Shown here in pieces: positions 11,761 through 25,100 of a DNA stretch of 64,000 bases; position 1 is the stretch's first letter; every line of letters begins with the position of its first letter. The notes below the pieces were generated by a model. The model worked only from the letters and a program-made list of their open reading frames with translations, was not told where the DNA came from and searched no databases. The DNA is from Myoxocephalus aenaeus (taxonomy: Eukaryota; Chordata; Actinopteri; Perciformes; Cottidae): positions 3,534,501-3,598,500 of the forward strand of contig JBAMJR010000243.1 in assembly GCA_038501785.1 (NCBI GenBank), written 5' to 3'. The position numbers were made by a program, and so were the translations under genes.

Positions 11761-11829
11761 AAGGGGAGAACATGCAAACTCCAACAAGGAGAGAATGAAA
11801 ACCCTGAGAGGCGACACCACTCTGCAGCC

Positions 11830-12235
11830 CACAGTAATACGATGAGGATATAACCCCAGCCCGTTCGCTCCGCTCGGCTCCTGCCAATCGGCTTGTAGCT
11901 CCGTCACTGAGAGCTAAACACTCAACAAAGTCAGACTGTTTGCTGTCCTGGCTCCTCAATGGTGGAACGAGCTCCCCATTGACATCAGGACAGCAGGAAG
12001 TCTCTACATCTTCCGTCGTGAACTAAAAACACATCTTTACTAGACTACACCTTGAATAGGAAGGTAGCGCAGTAGCAGCACTTTAGTAGCACTTAGATGT
12101 CTCTTACTGATAACACTTTGTAGTTTCACTTTGTTGAAGAAATTGTACTTTCTTGTTGGCCTGAGTTTGTCCTCATGGTTGAATGCACTTATTGTAAGTC
12201 TCTTTGGATAAAAGCGTCAGCTACATGAAATATAA
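11830..12235 (+). mobile_element. LINE 3' end (L2-like) with tail shared with a SINE
   Basis: A reading-frame relic (11918-12043) is followed by about 190 bp of 3' sequence ending in AATGCACTTATTGTAAGTC then GGATAAAAGCGTCAGCTA. The same tail occurs inverted at 21294-21345 and at the end of the tRNA-like SINE at 43908-44083. A truncated 5' end with only the last part of ORF2 is the usual state of LINE copies. Confidence 0.7.
11918..12043 (+). pseudogene. LINE ORF2 C-terminal relic
   Basis: The frame reads TLNKVRLFAVLAPQWWNELP, then IDIRTAGSLYIFRRELKTHLY and stop TAG at 12041-12043. The pattern WNELP-(8)-SL-FRR-LKTHL before a stop is the well-known C terminus of teleost L2-like LINE reverse-transcriptase proteins. 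An in-frame stop at 11915-11917 breaks the frame upstream, so it is a dead copy. Confidence 0.75.
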
Positions 12236-14253
12236 AAATATATTTGTAGATGTCTGAAACACGGTCCACAGCAGTGCTTTACTTTCCTCGTGTGCCGGTA
12301 CTCCGGTCTGCTTCTTCAAACTCGAGGCCGTGCTGGACGTCATCAGGTCAAAGAACTGACTCTTGATGAGTTCTTCATATAACCCCACTGGAAACTCATC
12401 AGAAGTATCTCCTTACAGTTCTGTGTTGGGGATTTAAGTAACACAGATGTCTGCTCAGCCTTCAGGAGACACGAGTAGTATTAGTGAACCTCAGCTCGTC
12501 AAAGGTTAGTGCTTCACTCAGAATGTTACTCTGAAGACATCTCCTCAGACCCTACATGTTGCAAGCTGTTGCTAAGATCCATCCCTCTGGTTGCCAGGCA
12601 GGTAGCTGTTTGTTATGCCTCCACATACTCGCAGCAAACGGGGTCGCGCTTTCATCGAGTCCCGCCGACACAAATGGAGGAGTTAGCGTTAGCGTTAGCG
12701 TGGAGCGTTTGCAGTCGTGGGCGGGTCAACAGTCTGCAGGAACCTTTGCACCCTCGGCCCTCTCCTGCGGTCCTCGTGTTCACGCCGCCGGCGCCGCGCC
12801 GCGAGGTGGAATCAGCCTCCTGCCGCCGTCCTCCGGGCTGAGGGTCTGAGTGGATGAGTCAATGCTGTCAAGTGCAGCACTCACAGCAGGAACCGCTATT
12901 CATTACAGTGAATAGCCATCTGATGCACTTCACCCAAGACTCACTGGAGTCACCTCAGTGATATGGAACCTAAACAGCCGTTTGATCGGCAGTTCATAAC
13001 AGTAGATTTACACAAACTATAAAACGCATATTTCCTCACTCACCCAGTGGTAGATAAATATATAAATAAATAACCATGGAGATTGTTTTACTTCAATAGA
13101 TGTTGAGGTTTCTGATTCCGTCCCAAGACAGGGATGTAAATATTTAATGGCGTTCAGTTCAAAAAGGTCCTGAAAACAAAAGTAGCAGCAACATCTTTCA
13201 TCTTCCTGATCCCTCTGGCTGGTCCTGAGACACACGTTGAACATTTGAACTACTTTCCACAAAAGCAAAGAACCGCTGAAGAAAACACAGAGAACCAAAT
13301 CAAATATCTTCGTCCCTTTCACAACACGTACAAGCCGTTGTGGTCAAGTCATCAGCATCAACTCACACCAAACACATCACTATTATTCACTGAGATCAGA
13401 TGAAATGCACATTTTAGAGATGACTGATGTTACAAAACATTATTTTTAAATAGAGCTGCAAAAGAAAAGCATGCTCTCATCTCAACAGTGTGAATGCCTT
13501 TGCAGTCTCAGAGGAGTAGAGTCAGGGCAGTGAAATCTCTCTTGCTTCTTGAACGATGTTGCATAATGCAAAGTGTGGCGAGAGTCGGATCAGAAGGAAT
13601 GGACAGTGTCTAATTCAGACTAACGGCGTTTACAGTTGAATTCAAATCAAATATTGATTCATCCTCTTTATTCCTCTTCAGACTCATGAGGTGGACCTTG
13701 ACTGGAGGACTGGGTTCAGTTCTGTGTCTGTTTCAGATTGAAGTCCCAGAAGTGTCATCATTTCAGTGGAAATAAGTGCTGTGACTAAAATGTCCCTTAA
13801 CTCCTGAATGGGGTCTCTCCATTGGCTTTTGGAGAAAAGAAACTCTGTGGCGAACGAAAGTGTACGAGACCTTTGAGCCGCATGCTGGAAACGGCCTTTT
13901 GGGATCTTTACTGACGTATTTAATCTTGTGGAACCAAACTTTGCAGAATTTTCAGACCTCATTTCAGGCATCTGACCAAAAACCCATTCACTGACTTGGA
14001 GACGAGGGAACCTGAAGTACAAACATGCCGACCCGTTCCTGCAGCACTCTATTAGATGTTTATGTGGGAAGAACTTCCCTCCGGTGAGCCAAACCAAATC
14101 CAGCAGGCCTGAGACTCTCTCTTTAAACTGTACCAACAAGAGCCTGTGTAGGAAACTATTGGAGATGGACATTCATTATTTCTGTCATGAATACATGCAC
14201 GATAGCATTTAATATCTTGAGAAACCTGAATGGAAAAAGAAAATGGGAAAGAA

Positions 14254-14287
14254 AAAATAGACTGTGTCTTCCCACACAGTCTATTTT
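14254..14287 (+). other. Perfect 14-bp inverted repeat with 6-nt loop
   Basis: Arms AAAATAGACTGTGT and ACACAGTCTATTTT surround CTTCCC. A third partial copy of the arm (ATAGACTGTGTG) follows at about 14289-14300. There are no transcription signals around it. Confidence 0.9.
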
Positions 14288-15259
14288 CATAGACTGTGTG
14301 TCATATTCTCTGACACTAATGAATCAAAACTAATTTACCAAAACTAATGAATAAAGTGTACTGATGTACCAAAATGGCCAAAGATAATGATAACAGCTGT
14401 ATTTGTTTACACAGGGTAATTCAACGGGCTTTATAAAAAAAAAAAAAAAAACATCAAGCTAATTTAAACAAGAATTAAATGTAAAGTAAATAACTTATTA
14501 AGTACAAGTAATGAAAAAAGTTCACAGAGTGTAGCAATAACTTCTCATATTCTTCTCATAATAGTCCTCTGAACATCCCTCATGTGTGGGGCAGTTAGTA
14601 CTCCGTCTGGGTTTAAAAGTGAACGGTGCATTCACTTTTTACTCATGACAACAAACAGCCTAAACTTACCAAACCGTAGCCATAAAAGTAGTTTGTTGAA
14701 TATGTTAGTCTGCCTATTTATCTGATCCTTTATCTGACTTAGATTTACACAAGTTAGAATCTATTGGATCTGAAATATCTTTAGTCTAACTTGTTCTGTG
14801 CGTTGATGAATCCACGGTGCTGTCCGTGGTGCTGAAGCAGCAGACAGGTTTTTAATTGAGGCCATCTGTCTCTGCAGTCTTTATTTAGACTTTTATTTTG
14901 AAGGCGGACCAGAACCTAAGCCAATCAAAATGCAGAATCCTGATGCTAATGACTTTGCTCAATAAAAGGATCTTACACCTGCTGCTACAGCACACTCATA
15001 AATGCATCCTTCTTCACTTTGATATATGTATGATGATTAACGTTTGCATGCACTAAGATTAGTGTTTCATTTTTAAATTCACATTGCTACTAAAACTCTG
15101 ACAAAGTTTGGTTTACTTTATTATCATTCTAGGAATGAGAAGCTCTCATAAATATTCGGATAACCCCGCATGTAGGACATGCTGTGAGACCTTATCTTCA
15201 CCTCCGCTGTCAGGCTGCTGGAGTTGTCTCTGTTGACACATTTCTGTGTGTTTTTCCAG

Positions 15260-15344
15260 GGGTCAGCCTGCTGGTGCCTCACGGAGCCGTGGATGAAAAC
15301 ATGTCCTGGGAGATGCACATGGTGATCAATCAGGGAGAGGCAAG
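15260..15344 (+). CDS. unc5d: UNC5D exon: ZU5 domain core
   Basis: The acceptor is TTTTTCCAG at 15251-15259 and the donor GTGAGG at 15345. The first two bases complete the Gly codon, then 27 residues (184-210): VSLLVPHGAVDENMSWEMHM followed by VINQGEA. This matches the ZU5 signature of UNC5 receptors in which the G-VSLL-P-GA motif precedes a W/Y-E-MY-like strand and an N-x-GE turn. The exon ends with two bases of a Ser codon completed at 29707. At 85 bp it is the shortest constitutive exon in the window. Confidence 0.95.
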
Positions 15345-17774
15345 GTGAGGCCAGAGTTTACCCAAATATCATTTTGAGCATCTATCCGTCTGTCAGTCTC
15401 CCGCTATCTCATCATCCATCTCGACTGACTCTCCATCCTCCGTCCTCACGCTCCTGTTTCCCTCTAATTATGTACCACCTTCATCACGGCTTATTCACTC
15501 TCCGTTTGTCTCTCAACACTTAGTTTCAAGTTTAATGCGGTCAGACACAAGCAAAAGATCTGAATGTGTAAATGTTTACAGATGTCACTCGCAAAAGCAA
15601 AACCTGCAAAGATTGTGAGAACATTTACCCAAAAATGTGCGAGTCCATCTTTCAAAAACGTACTCTCAGGTCATCGGTTCCAGCTGAAGACTTTATTAAC
15701 AACTCACATATCCTTTTCATAAAAGGCTTTGTCATTTCCTAACACAGGACATGAAATGTTGTAGCCGTCTGTTCTCACATGTGCTGTAATGAACTGACGT
15801 CATGTTCTAAAGTCTAATGCGACCACAAAAAAACTTTTCACCAGCGTAAACATACACACACTGCCGTTGTAGTCAAGGCGGCGCTCGGTTATCCATGTTC
15901 ATAAACGGCGGCTGACGATATTAAACAACATTAGAAACGGATAATTACCTCGTGGTCTTTCTGTGTTCCAGATGATTGATTGTGGAACGTTTAGCCTAGT
16001 TTTCTTTAGTGATCTTTTTTTCTTTGCTGTGACGCATATTCATTTGAAAGCAACAACCGATGATGTAATTACATCACTCACCTACTCACCCACCCAGGCA
16101 GACTTTGGCTGGCTCATGCTTTTTAGCATTCCAGCCAAAGATGGACATCTCCTTTCCCGGGTTACTCTACAGATCAGGTGAAAGCACCACCGCATCAGAA
16201 TAATGCCCCCGTTGCCTTTATAAATGACGGAAATCCACCAAGTGCAATGCTCGTTAGGAAATAGTGTTTTCCAATGATGCATTGCAAAAAAAACTTGTCA
16301 TGGTTCTTTATCAATATGCTAGTGCTACAACTACAACCGCCGTCACCCGTAACATAACACAGCAGCTGTATTACTGGGCCTAGTGCAGTCAGACATACCG
16401 AGTGTCCCGTAGATGTGTGACCCTCCCCGTGGCCACGCCCACGTCTCCGTGTGACAGGTCTCTCCCACTTCCTGTCCGGACCAGTCCTCTGGGTGTCACG
16501 CTGGGCGTTCTTTCCCAGAAGCCCCCTCACAGGTGGCAGTCTGGGCTTTGATGTCCCAGCTGCTGGGGAGAAACAGGAGCTCGCGCTGTGCGACCCAGCT
16601 GGAGGGGGGGTCGTAATGGAGTCCTTCATTTTGCCGACCGACTCGTAGGATCCAAAGTCAAACCTCCAATCTCTTCTTGTCTCTGTCCCCACTCCTCTGC
16701 AGAGAGTCAATATGTAGTTATGTACTCCACTCGGGAGAGAGTCACGACCCGGGAAGCTTGTTTAAACGACGATGAATGGAGAGCTGACGCAAACAAAGGC
16801 GCAGACGTCTCCCGAGGCCTTTCATCTGCGCGTTATGTATTCCGGTCACAGCGAGGTAATGACCCTGGGATGGACTGCGCCTCTCTTGGTGTTCCTCTTC
16901 CCCCGCAGAGAGCGTGTCACTGTTTATTCACACGGCTCCGCTTGAACAAAGACTAAAGAGACCCACAGAAACACACACATAGCAGGTGGGGAATAAGATG
17001 GAGTGAGTGATGCGTGTCAATTTTAAAAGCCGTCAATTTCTTTACTGATCTGAAAGAATGCAGAGCAGCTGCACTTTGTTCTCCGTGCGGTTACACTGTG
17101 TCGTGTAGAAGCCGTGAATCAGCAGCTTCTGCAGCAAAGCCTCTTCAGGGCGGCGTGTGGAGATGTATACTGCGTGTGTAATCCATAAATCTTTACCAGA
17201 GGATCCAGAGCTGCCTTCATCTGCTGTTATACATTCTCACCTGCCAGCGCAGAGCGTCAGGCCTCCTCCCGCTGGTTCATCCACCTTTGAAACGCTTCAA
17301 CCTGTCAGCATGCGGTTCTGACCACAGAGGAGCTTTTCAAGTGCTTTTCTCTTTATTTCCCCGTCGCTCGGTGTGAGCAGGGGGATGTTTATGTGGACAC
17401 ATATTTCTCCCTGTGGGCTGTTGTGAATGTCATCTTGCCAGCTGTCAATCACCGTCTCCATCCTGGAAGGCAGAGGACATGCTGCCCAGCCTCCTCCTCC
17501 CCACCCTGACAGCGCTCCATTAAAGCTTAAAGATGTGTTCTTGGAGATTTTCAAAGGCTCATCTCAATCTTTTGAAGGCACGTTTTTGCTTAGGTCAGAC
17601 ATATTGCCTCTGCCTCTGAGGCTTTGTGTTGCAAGATAAATCCCTCAGTCTATTGAGGCCGAAACAGCTTTGTCCTGGTGGGGAAATGCTTTTAATGATG
17701 GAACGATGGAATGATTGAGAGTAAAAGGGAATAGTTCCCTCTCTAGCATCGCCACCAGCTGCTCGTTTTGGTTA

Positions 17775-17938
17775 TTAAACTTGTTTTTGTGTTGGCATAC
17801 ATATTCTGATCTCAGGTTCAAGCTGCACCATCTTTTCATTAAATACATCTGAGAAGTTTAAAATGTGCCTGGATTTGGGTCGCGGCTTGTCCTTCAGGGT
17901 GGATGGTGGGTCAGAGCCAGACCAGTTGAGAACCACTG
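17775..17938 (-). mobile_element. hAT MITE, partial reverse copy of the 28172-28497 family
   Basis: Read on the minus strand it starts CAGTGGTTCTCAACTGGTCT and later carries AAGATGGTGCAGCTTGAACC, matching the start and middle of the element at 28172. The other end is not recognisable and no target duplication is visible. Confidence 0.65.
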
Positions 17939-19145
17939 GTCTGGGTTGTCAGTAGACGTGAATGCATCTGTTTCTATTGCACTTGTTTGCTTTTATGATG
18001 CATTCTCTTTTTCCACTAAATGTTTTTCAGCTAAATGCAAAAAAACGCTTCGGCGATATTTTTTAAGATCTTCCAACTCTTTTTTTTTTAGGCACACATT
18101 GAAAATGTTTAAAACAGAAATATAAACAGTAAAGAAAGAAAACAACTGATTCACTCCAGTTAGTTCCACTATTGCTGTTGCCACACTTCCTGCTAATGTT
18201 TCACATTAAAAGCCTGCCAGCAGTTTAAAGGGAATAATCCTTCTCTTCTTCTACCGGTCATTTTGCGTTTCATTGGCAGCAATTGATAAAATGGCAAAGT
18301 AGAAATGTGGAAATGAAAACAGTATTTGTGTTAACAAAGAGATACGCAGGGCAGCATATTGTTGGTGCCATTTCTCTGCTATTGTTTATTTTATTACCAG
18401 TTTATACTTGAGATGATGAAGTAGAATAGATACATTTCATGCATACTACTGTATTTAGGCACATTTTGTATTTATATACAGTATGTTTCTCTTAAAGTCT
18501 TAAATATTCAACATGTTTTATGAAAACAACAATAACAATATGTTTTACTGTATATAAACATATAGCTCTGACCTGATCCACACAAGAAGCAGACAACACA
18601 TGAATGTTGATGTTTCTCATGAATAATTAGATTCCAAGATTGAGTAGAAATAATCACATCACAGACATTCAAACAGTAGCTTTTGATTTTGTTTACATTT
18701 GGGACTGACGGTGGCGCTAGAGAACATTTTGATATATTTTGCCCGTTGGATGTTGTACAAGGACACACTTTGGCCCAATAGTGGGGGATCATTACAACAT
18801 CCACTGAGAATCATGACTATAAGCAGCACATTTTATAGAAATCTGTAAAGTTGCTGAGATATCGTGTGTTGAATAAAGTATAAACAGAAGGGCAGACTGC
18901 CCAACATCGATTGGCATTGCAATCCCTAAGGCCCCGCCAATAAATCAGCCATGTCTTCAAAGTAAGACCTGTATTAATGCCATGTTTAAAAGATTCCAGT
19001 GCTGTATATTTTGAGTGCAATACAAACTTGAAAATATAAAGTTTGTTTTAAAGGGATGGGGATTAAAATGGACATTGATTTTCAGTATGGCCATCATCTT
19101 TTTCCATTTGCTGTGGAAATAGACCCATGACTCAGCTAACGTCCA

Positions 19146-19146
<1 letters not shown>

Positions 19147-19182
<36 letters not shown>
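19147..19182 (+). repeat. (CA)18 microsatellite
   Basis: Uninterrupted CA dinucleotides of 36 bp. Confidence 0.95.
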
Positions 19183-19183
<1 letters not shown>

Positions 19184-19283
19184 CCTGTATTGACTTCATC
19201 AAAACAAGAAGATCAGACTTTGGAGAGTGAACAATCGACTGCTAAGCATTCAGGTTCCTTTGATGGATTCATAACCAATAACT

Positions 19284-19606
19284 CTTCAATTCAATGTATT
19301 TTGTACAGCCCAAAATCACTAATTACAAATTTGCCTTGTAAATCTGTACACATAACATCCTGTCCCGGGACCTCACATCGGATCAGGAAAAACTCCCCCA
19401 ATAAAGATAGTAAAAACCCTTTCACAGGGAAACAAGGGAAGAAACCTGAGGGAGAGCAACAGAGGAGGATCCCTCTCCCCGGATGGACAGAAGCAATAGA
19501 TGTCATGTGACCAGAATGAACAACGTAACAGAGTTACAGCACATTCAATGAATATGACAGAAATTATTCATATAATGAGTAGTAGGCATGGTCCATGATC
19601 CAGATA
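19284..19606 (+). repeat. Teleost dispersed repeat, copy 1
   Basis: It starts TTCAATTCAATG and contains CCCGGGACCTCACATCGGAT, AAAACTCCCCCAATAAAGAT and GGATGGACAGAAGCAATAGA. The copy at 61525 onward is nearly identical over about 320 bp, and a reverse copy lies at 21254-21690. The family spreads an open frame on the minus strand that is not a gene. Confidence 0.85.
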
Positions 19607-21253
19607 TTACAAGACAGGACAGTCCGTGGCTAGCTGGTTAGCTGCTAGCGGCTAGCTGGTTAGCACGCTCATCTCAGTAGAGTCTCTGCAAGGTCACAAG
19701 GTCAACACTGTGACCTCTTCACATCCTGTTGAAGATAAAGTTCATGTTAGATGAACATTCTTACACATTGCACCTTTAGAGCTGAAGACACTGACATCCT
19801 CCATAATGTAGTGTTCATGGCAAAGATCACAGATTGTTATGATCAATATTAATAGTAGTTGTGGTAGTAAATGTGGCCCAGACATTTTATTAGATGGTTG
19901 TTTTGGATATGATTTCAGAAACAAGAAGAAGACACAATAAGGCTCCGTTTGGCAACATAAACTATAGTTTCTCTGTTAATCACACAGGTGCTTGATGCAT
20001 TTATGCCACTATTTGAGTGATTTCAGAAGTTATTTTTAGTTTTAGAGCAGCTCCTCGATGATAAGTGACCACATGGCCTGATGAGTTGTTTCTAAGTGTT
20101 TAACCCAGCTGCTTACACTCAGTGGGGTCACATGGTGCATGGTCTGGGATTACAGATGAAGTGGAATCAAAGTTGATCCAATAGTCATTATAAATCACGG
20201 CCCGGAGCACTGGGATGTTGTATTAAACAAATGGGTGATTAGCTTAAGTTGTTGTTCATGTTCTGCAGTGTTGTTCTTTCAGTAACTTAGTCAGTCCTTG
20301 ATTACTGTTGTGATGAATGCCTTGCAGCTGAAAGGAGACAGTAGCAGAAGATAGATGTTGAACTGAAAGTCTTTGCAGCGATGTGCCTCACCTCTAGATG
20401 CCTGTTTGATGAATGTACCCGTGCACCACATACAGGGTCTGCATCAACTTCAAAATGGACAAAAGCACAGTGGGACAAGCAGGTGGGCGACTACAAGCAC
20501 ATAAAGGTGAAGCTAATGGAGCGTGCTAATGCGTGCGGTTATTAAGCCCGCCGCCTCCTCTCCACTGGCCCAATCTGCCTCTTTGCACGGCTCCCCGGGT
20601 CTCCGAGGAGTGAGTCGCTGCTCACTTTAAATAAAGCAGCTCAGCGAGGGGCTCCAGAAGCCCTTCACCACGAGGACAAGTGGGATGGAGAGTCCGCTGA
20701 ACTCAGACGCCTCAGTAAGGCGGCGGCCCGGCTCTCGGGCCTGCGTGGCGGGCTCGTTAAGGGGGAGGTAATCTGCTCCTCGCCTGCACTTTGCATTAAA
20801 TGTGTGATGAGGCTCAGCGCTGTTGGCCGAGGGATCGAGAGCAGAGCTCCCTCCGGACGGGCAGGAGAAGGGGAGATGTTGACATAACAGAAAGAACGAC
20901 TGTGAGCCGGGATGGCTGTGAGGAGATGGAGGGTCAAATGCTGAGGCGGTAATGTGGGAGTCTGGAGTCGTCGCAGCGGAGCGAGCATTTACAATGAAGC
21001 AGCTTTTAATTCAGACATTCTATTGCAATAGTTCAGACGCTCACTCGTCTCTTTGTGGGGAAAAAATGCTGGGCTGTCAAAAAGAATAAGTAAAGTTAGA
21101 CCGCCAATTTTTAAGCAATTAGGAGTGCATCATTGCATTAGAGGATCCAGTCTGTGGGGTATCATTTACCATCAGGCTGTTCTCTTTTGCTGTTTGTACA
21201 TACAGAATACAAAATACCATCATTAAATAATTATTCAATGTCGTGTGTTCATT

Positions 21254-21690
21254 CTGTCCACATGACATCTATTGCTTCTCTACATCCGGGGAGACATTAC
21301 AGTTCATGTAGCTGACGCTTTTATCCAAAGCGATTACAATAAGTGCATTCATCCATGAGTCCAAACTCAGAACTACAAGACTCAAGAAAGCACAATTTCT
21401 TCAAGAGAGCCAAACTACTAAGTAAGAGCCAGTTAAGTTAAAGATGAGTTAGTTAAGTTAAGGTAAGTTAAGTTAGATAAGTTAGTGCTACTAACATGCT
21501 ATTAGTAGGATCCTCCTCTGTTGCTCTCCTGAAGGTTTTTTTTCTGTTCTTTTGGGGAGTTTTTCCTGATCCGATGTGAGGTCCCGGGACAGGGATGTCG
21601 CATGTGTACAGATTGTAAAGCCCTCCGAGGCAAACTTGTAATTGGTGATTCTGGGCTGTACAAAATAAACTGAATTTAATTCACCGTGAG
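21254..21690 (-). repeat. Teleost dispersed repeat, copy 2, split by a LINE tail
   Basis: Positions 21254-21291 and 21510-21690 are consecutive parts of the same family in reverse orientation. The family normally reads straight through, but here about 218 bp (21292-21509) intervene. This copy is shorter and more diverged than those at 19284 and 61525. Confidence 0.75.
21292..21509 (-). mobile_element. LINE 3' tail inserted into a dispersed repeat
   Basis: On the minus strand it ends GCTTTGGATAAAAGCGTCAG then CTACATG, the same tail as at 12190-12230. The rest is low-complexity GTTAA-type sequence (about 21420-21485). Confidence 0.65.
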
Positions 21691-22118
21691 CGAGGACGTG
21701 CAGCGCCGCCGCTAAGGAGGAAAGGCAGCGCAGCATAAAGACACACCCAGGAGACCGCTGTCCGTGTTCCTTTTAAAACTAAAAGTATATCTTGACTTAT
21801 TTACTTAACTTTATCTTTTTTACTTTTGTCACGTCACTTCTAACGCCACATACACATGATACTTAACAAGTGTACTTGTTTTACGTCACAAATGTACTTT
21901 AACCAAAAACCACGACCTTTTCCTTAACCTGACCCAGTAGCTTTGTTACATGAACACATTCTGCACACATGCACTCTGATGGCTCCTGTGACTGGACATT
22001 CGTATTAGAACACGGGAAACATTTAGTTTTGTAAGATATGTAAGAGGTTGAATTCAGAAAGCAGCACAGTGAGAGGACACTGTTATGGCGTGGCTGTGGT
22101 TGGAAACCAATCCTTACC

Positions 22119-25100
22119 ACTGGTACCGGTGCCATGATGTGTCTAGTACTGGTACTGGTGCCATGATGTATCTAGTACTGGTACCGGTGCCATGATGTGT
22201 CTAGTACTGGTACCGGTGCCATGATGTGTCTAGTACTGGTACTGGTGCCATGATGTGTCTAGTACTGGTACCGGTGCCATGATGTGTCTAGTACTGGTAC
22301 TGGTGCCATGATGTGTCTAGTACTGGTACCGGTGCCATGATGTGTCTAGTACTGGTACTGGTGCCATGATGTGTCTAGTACTGGTACCGGTGCCATGATG
22401 TGTCTAGTACTGGTACTGGTGCCATGATGTGTCTAGTACTGGTACCGGTGCCATGATGTGTCTAGTACTGGTACTGGTGCCATGATGTGTCTAGTACTGG
22501 TACCGGTGCCATGATGTGTCTAGTACTGGTACTGGTGCCATGATGTGTCTAGTACTGGTACTGGTGCCATGATGTGTCTAGTACTGGTACCGGTGCCATG
22601 ATGTGTCTAGTACTGGTACTGGTGCCATGATGTGTCTAGTACTGGTACCGGTGCCATGATGTGTCTAGTACTGGTACTGGTGCCATGATGTATCTAGTAC
22701 TGGTACCGGTGCCATGATGTGTCTAGTACTGGTACCGGTGCCATGATGTGTCTAGTACTGGTACTGGTGCCATGATGTGTCTAGTACTGGTACCGGTGCC
22801 ATGATGTGTCTAGTACTGGTACTGGTGCCATGATGTGTCTAGTACTGGTACCGGTGCCATGATGTGTCTAGTACTGGTACTGGTGCCATGATGTGTCTAG
22901 TACTGGTACCGGTGCCATGATGTGTCTAGTACTGGTACTGGTGCCATGATGTGTCTAGTACTGGTACTGGTGCCATGATGTATCTAGTACTGGTACCGGT
23001 GCCATGATGTGTCTAGTACTGGTACCGGTGCCATGATGTGTCTAGTACTGGTACTGGTGCCATGATGTGTCTAGTACTGGTACCGGTGCCATGATGTGTC
23101 TAGTACTGGTACTGGTGCCATGATGTGTCTAGTACTGGTACCGGTGCCATGATGTGTCTAGTACTGGTACTGGTGCCATGATGTGTCTAGTACTGGTACC
23201 GGTGCCATGATGTGTCTAGTACTGGTACTGGTGCCATGATGTGTCTAGTACTGGTACCGGTGCCATGATGTATCTAGTACTGGTACCGGTGCCATGATGT
23301 ATCTAGTACTGGTACTGGTGCCATGATGTGTCTAGTACTGGTACCGGTGCCATGATGTATCTAGTACTGGTACCGGTGCCATGATGTGTCTAGTACTGGT
23401 ACCGGTGCCATGATGTGTCTAGTACTGGTACTGGTGCCATGATGTGTCTAGTACTGGTACCGGTGCCATGATGTGTCTAGTACTGGTACTGGTGCCATGA
23501 TGTGTCTAGTACTGGTACCGGTGCCATGATGTGTCTAGTACTGGTACTGGTGCCATGATGTGTCTAGTACTGGTACCGGTGCCATGATGTATCTAGTACT
23601 GGTACCGGTGCCATGATGTATCTAGTACTGGTACTGGTGCCATGATGTGTCTAGTACTGGTACCGGTGCCATGATGTATCTAGTACTGGTACTGGTGCCA
23701 TGATGTATCTAGTACTGGTACTGGTGCCATGATGTGTCTAGTACTGGTACTGGTGCCATGATGTATCTAGTACTGGTACCGGTGACATGATGTGTCTAGT
23801 ACTGGTACTGGTGCCATGATGTGTCTAGTACTGGTACTGGTGCCATGATGTATCTAGTACTGGTACTGGTGCCATGATGTATCTAGTACTGGTACCGGTG
23901 CCATGATGTGTCTAGTACTGGTACCGGTGCCATGATGTATCTAGTACTGGTACCGGTGACATGATGTGTCTAGTACTGGTACCGCTGCCATGATGTGTCT
24001 AGTACTGGTACTGGTGCCATGATGTATCTAGTACTGGTACCGGTGCCATGATGTGTCTAGTACTGGTACTGGTGCCATGATGTGTCTAGTACTGGTACTG
24101 GTGCCATGATGTATCTAGTACTGGTACTGGTGACATGATGTGTCTAGTACTGGTACTGGTGCCATGATGTGTCTAGTACTGGTACCGGTGCCATGATGTG
24201 TCTAGTACTGGTACCGGTGCCATGATGTGTCTAGTACTGGTACTGGTGCCATGATGTATCTAGTACTGGTACTGGTGCCATGATGTGTCTAGTACTGGTA
24301 CTGGTGCCATGATGTATCTAGTACTGGTACCGGTGACATGATGTGTCTAGTACTGGTACTGGTGCCATGATGTATCTAGTACTGGTACTGGTGCCATGAT
24401 GTGTCTAGTACTGGTACTGGTGCCATGATGTATCTAGTACTGGTACTGGTGCCATGATGTATCTAGTACTGGTACTGGTGACATGATGTATCTAGTACTG
24501 GTGCCATGATGTGTCTAGTACTGGTACTGGTGCCATGATGTATCTAGTACTGGTACCGGTGCCATGATGTGTCTAGTACTGGTACTGGTGCCATGATGTG
24601 TCTAGTACTGGTACTGGTGCCATGATGTATCTAGTACTGGTACTGGTGCCATGATGTGTCTAGTACTGGTATTGGTGCCATGATGTATCTAGTAATGGTA
24701 CTGGTGCCATGATGTGTCTAGTACTGGTACCGGTGCCATGATGTATCTAGTACTGGTACCGGTGACATGATGTGTCTAGTACTGGTGCTGGTGCCATGAT
24801 GTATCTAGTACTGGTACTGGTGCCATGATGTATCTAGTACTGGTACCGGTGCCATGATGTATCTAGTACTGGTGCTGGTGCCATGATGTGTCTAGTACTG
24901 GTACTGGTGCCATGATGTATCTAGTACTGGTACCGGTGCCATGATGTGTCTAGTACTGGTACTGGTGCCATGATGTATCTAGTACTGGTACTGGTGACAT
25001 GATGTATCTAGTACTGGTGCCATGATGTGTCTAGTACTGGTACTGGTGCCATGATGTATCTAGTACTGGTACCGGTGCCATGATGTGTCTAGTACTGGTA

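Larger units (their letters stand above)
9764..15259 (+). other. unc5d: Intron (5.5 kb) with CA microsatellite, hAT MITE fragment and LINE relic
   Basis: No exon is seen. In order it holds a (CA)n tract (10034-10100), a CAGTGGCGG-ended hAT fragment (10603-about 11050), part of a teleost dispersed repeat (about 11510-11760), a LINE 3' end (about 11830-12235), apparently unique sequence with a perfect hairpin (14254-14287), and unique AT-rich sequence up to the acceptor. Confidence 0.7.

Noticed and set aside
16195..16710. 171-residue minus-strand frame
   Set aside because: No recognisable motif, no exon-like codon bias and no matching splice phases; probably chance.
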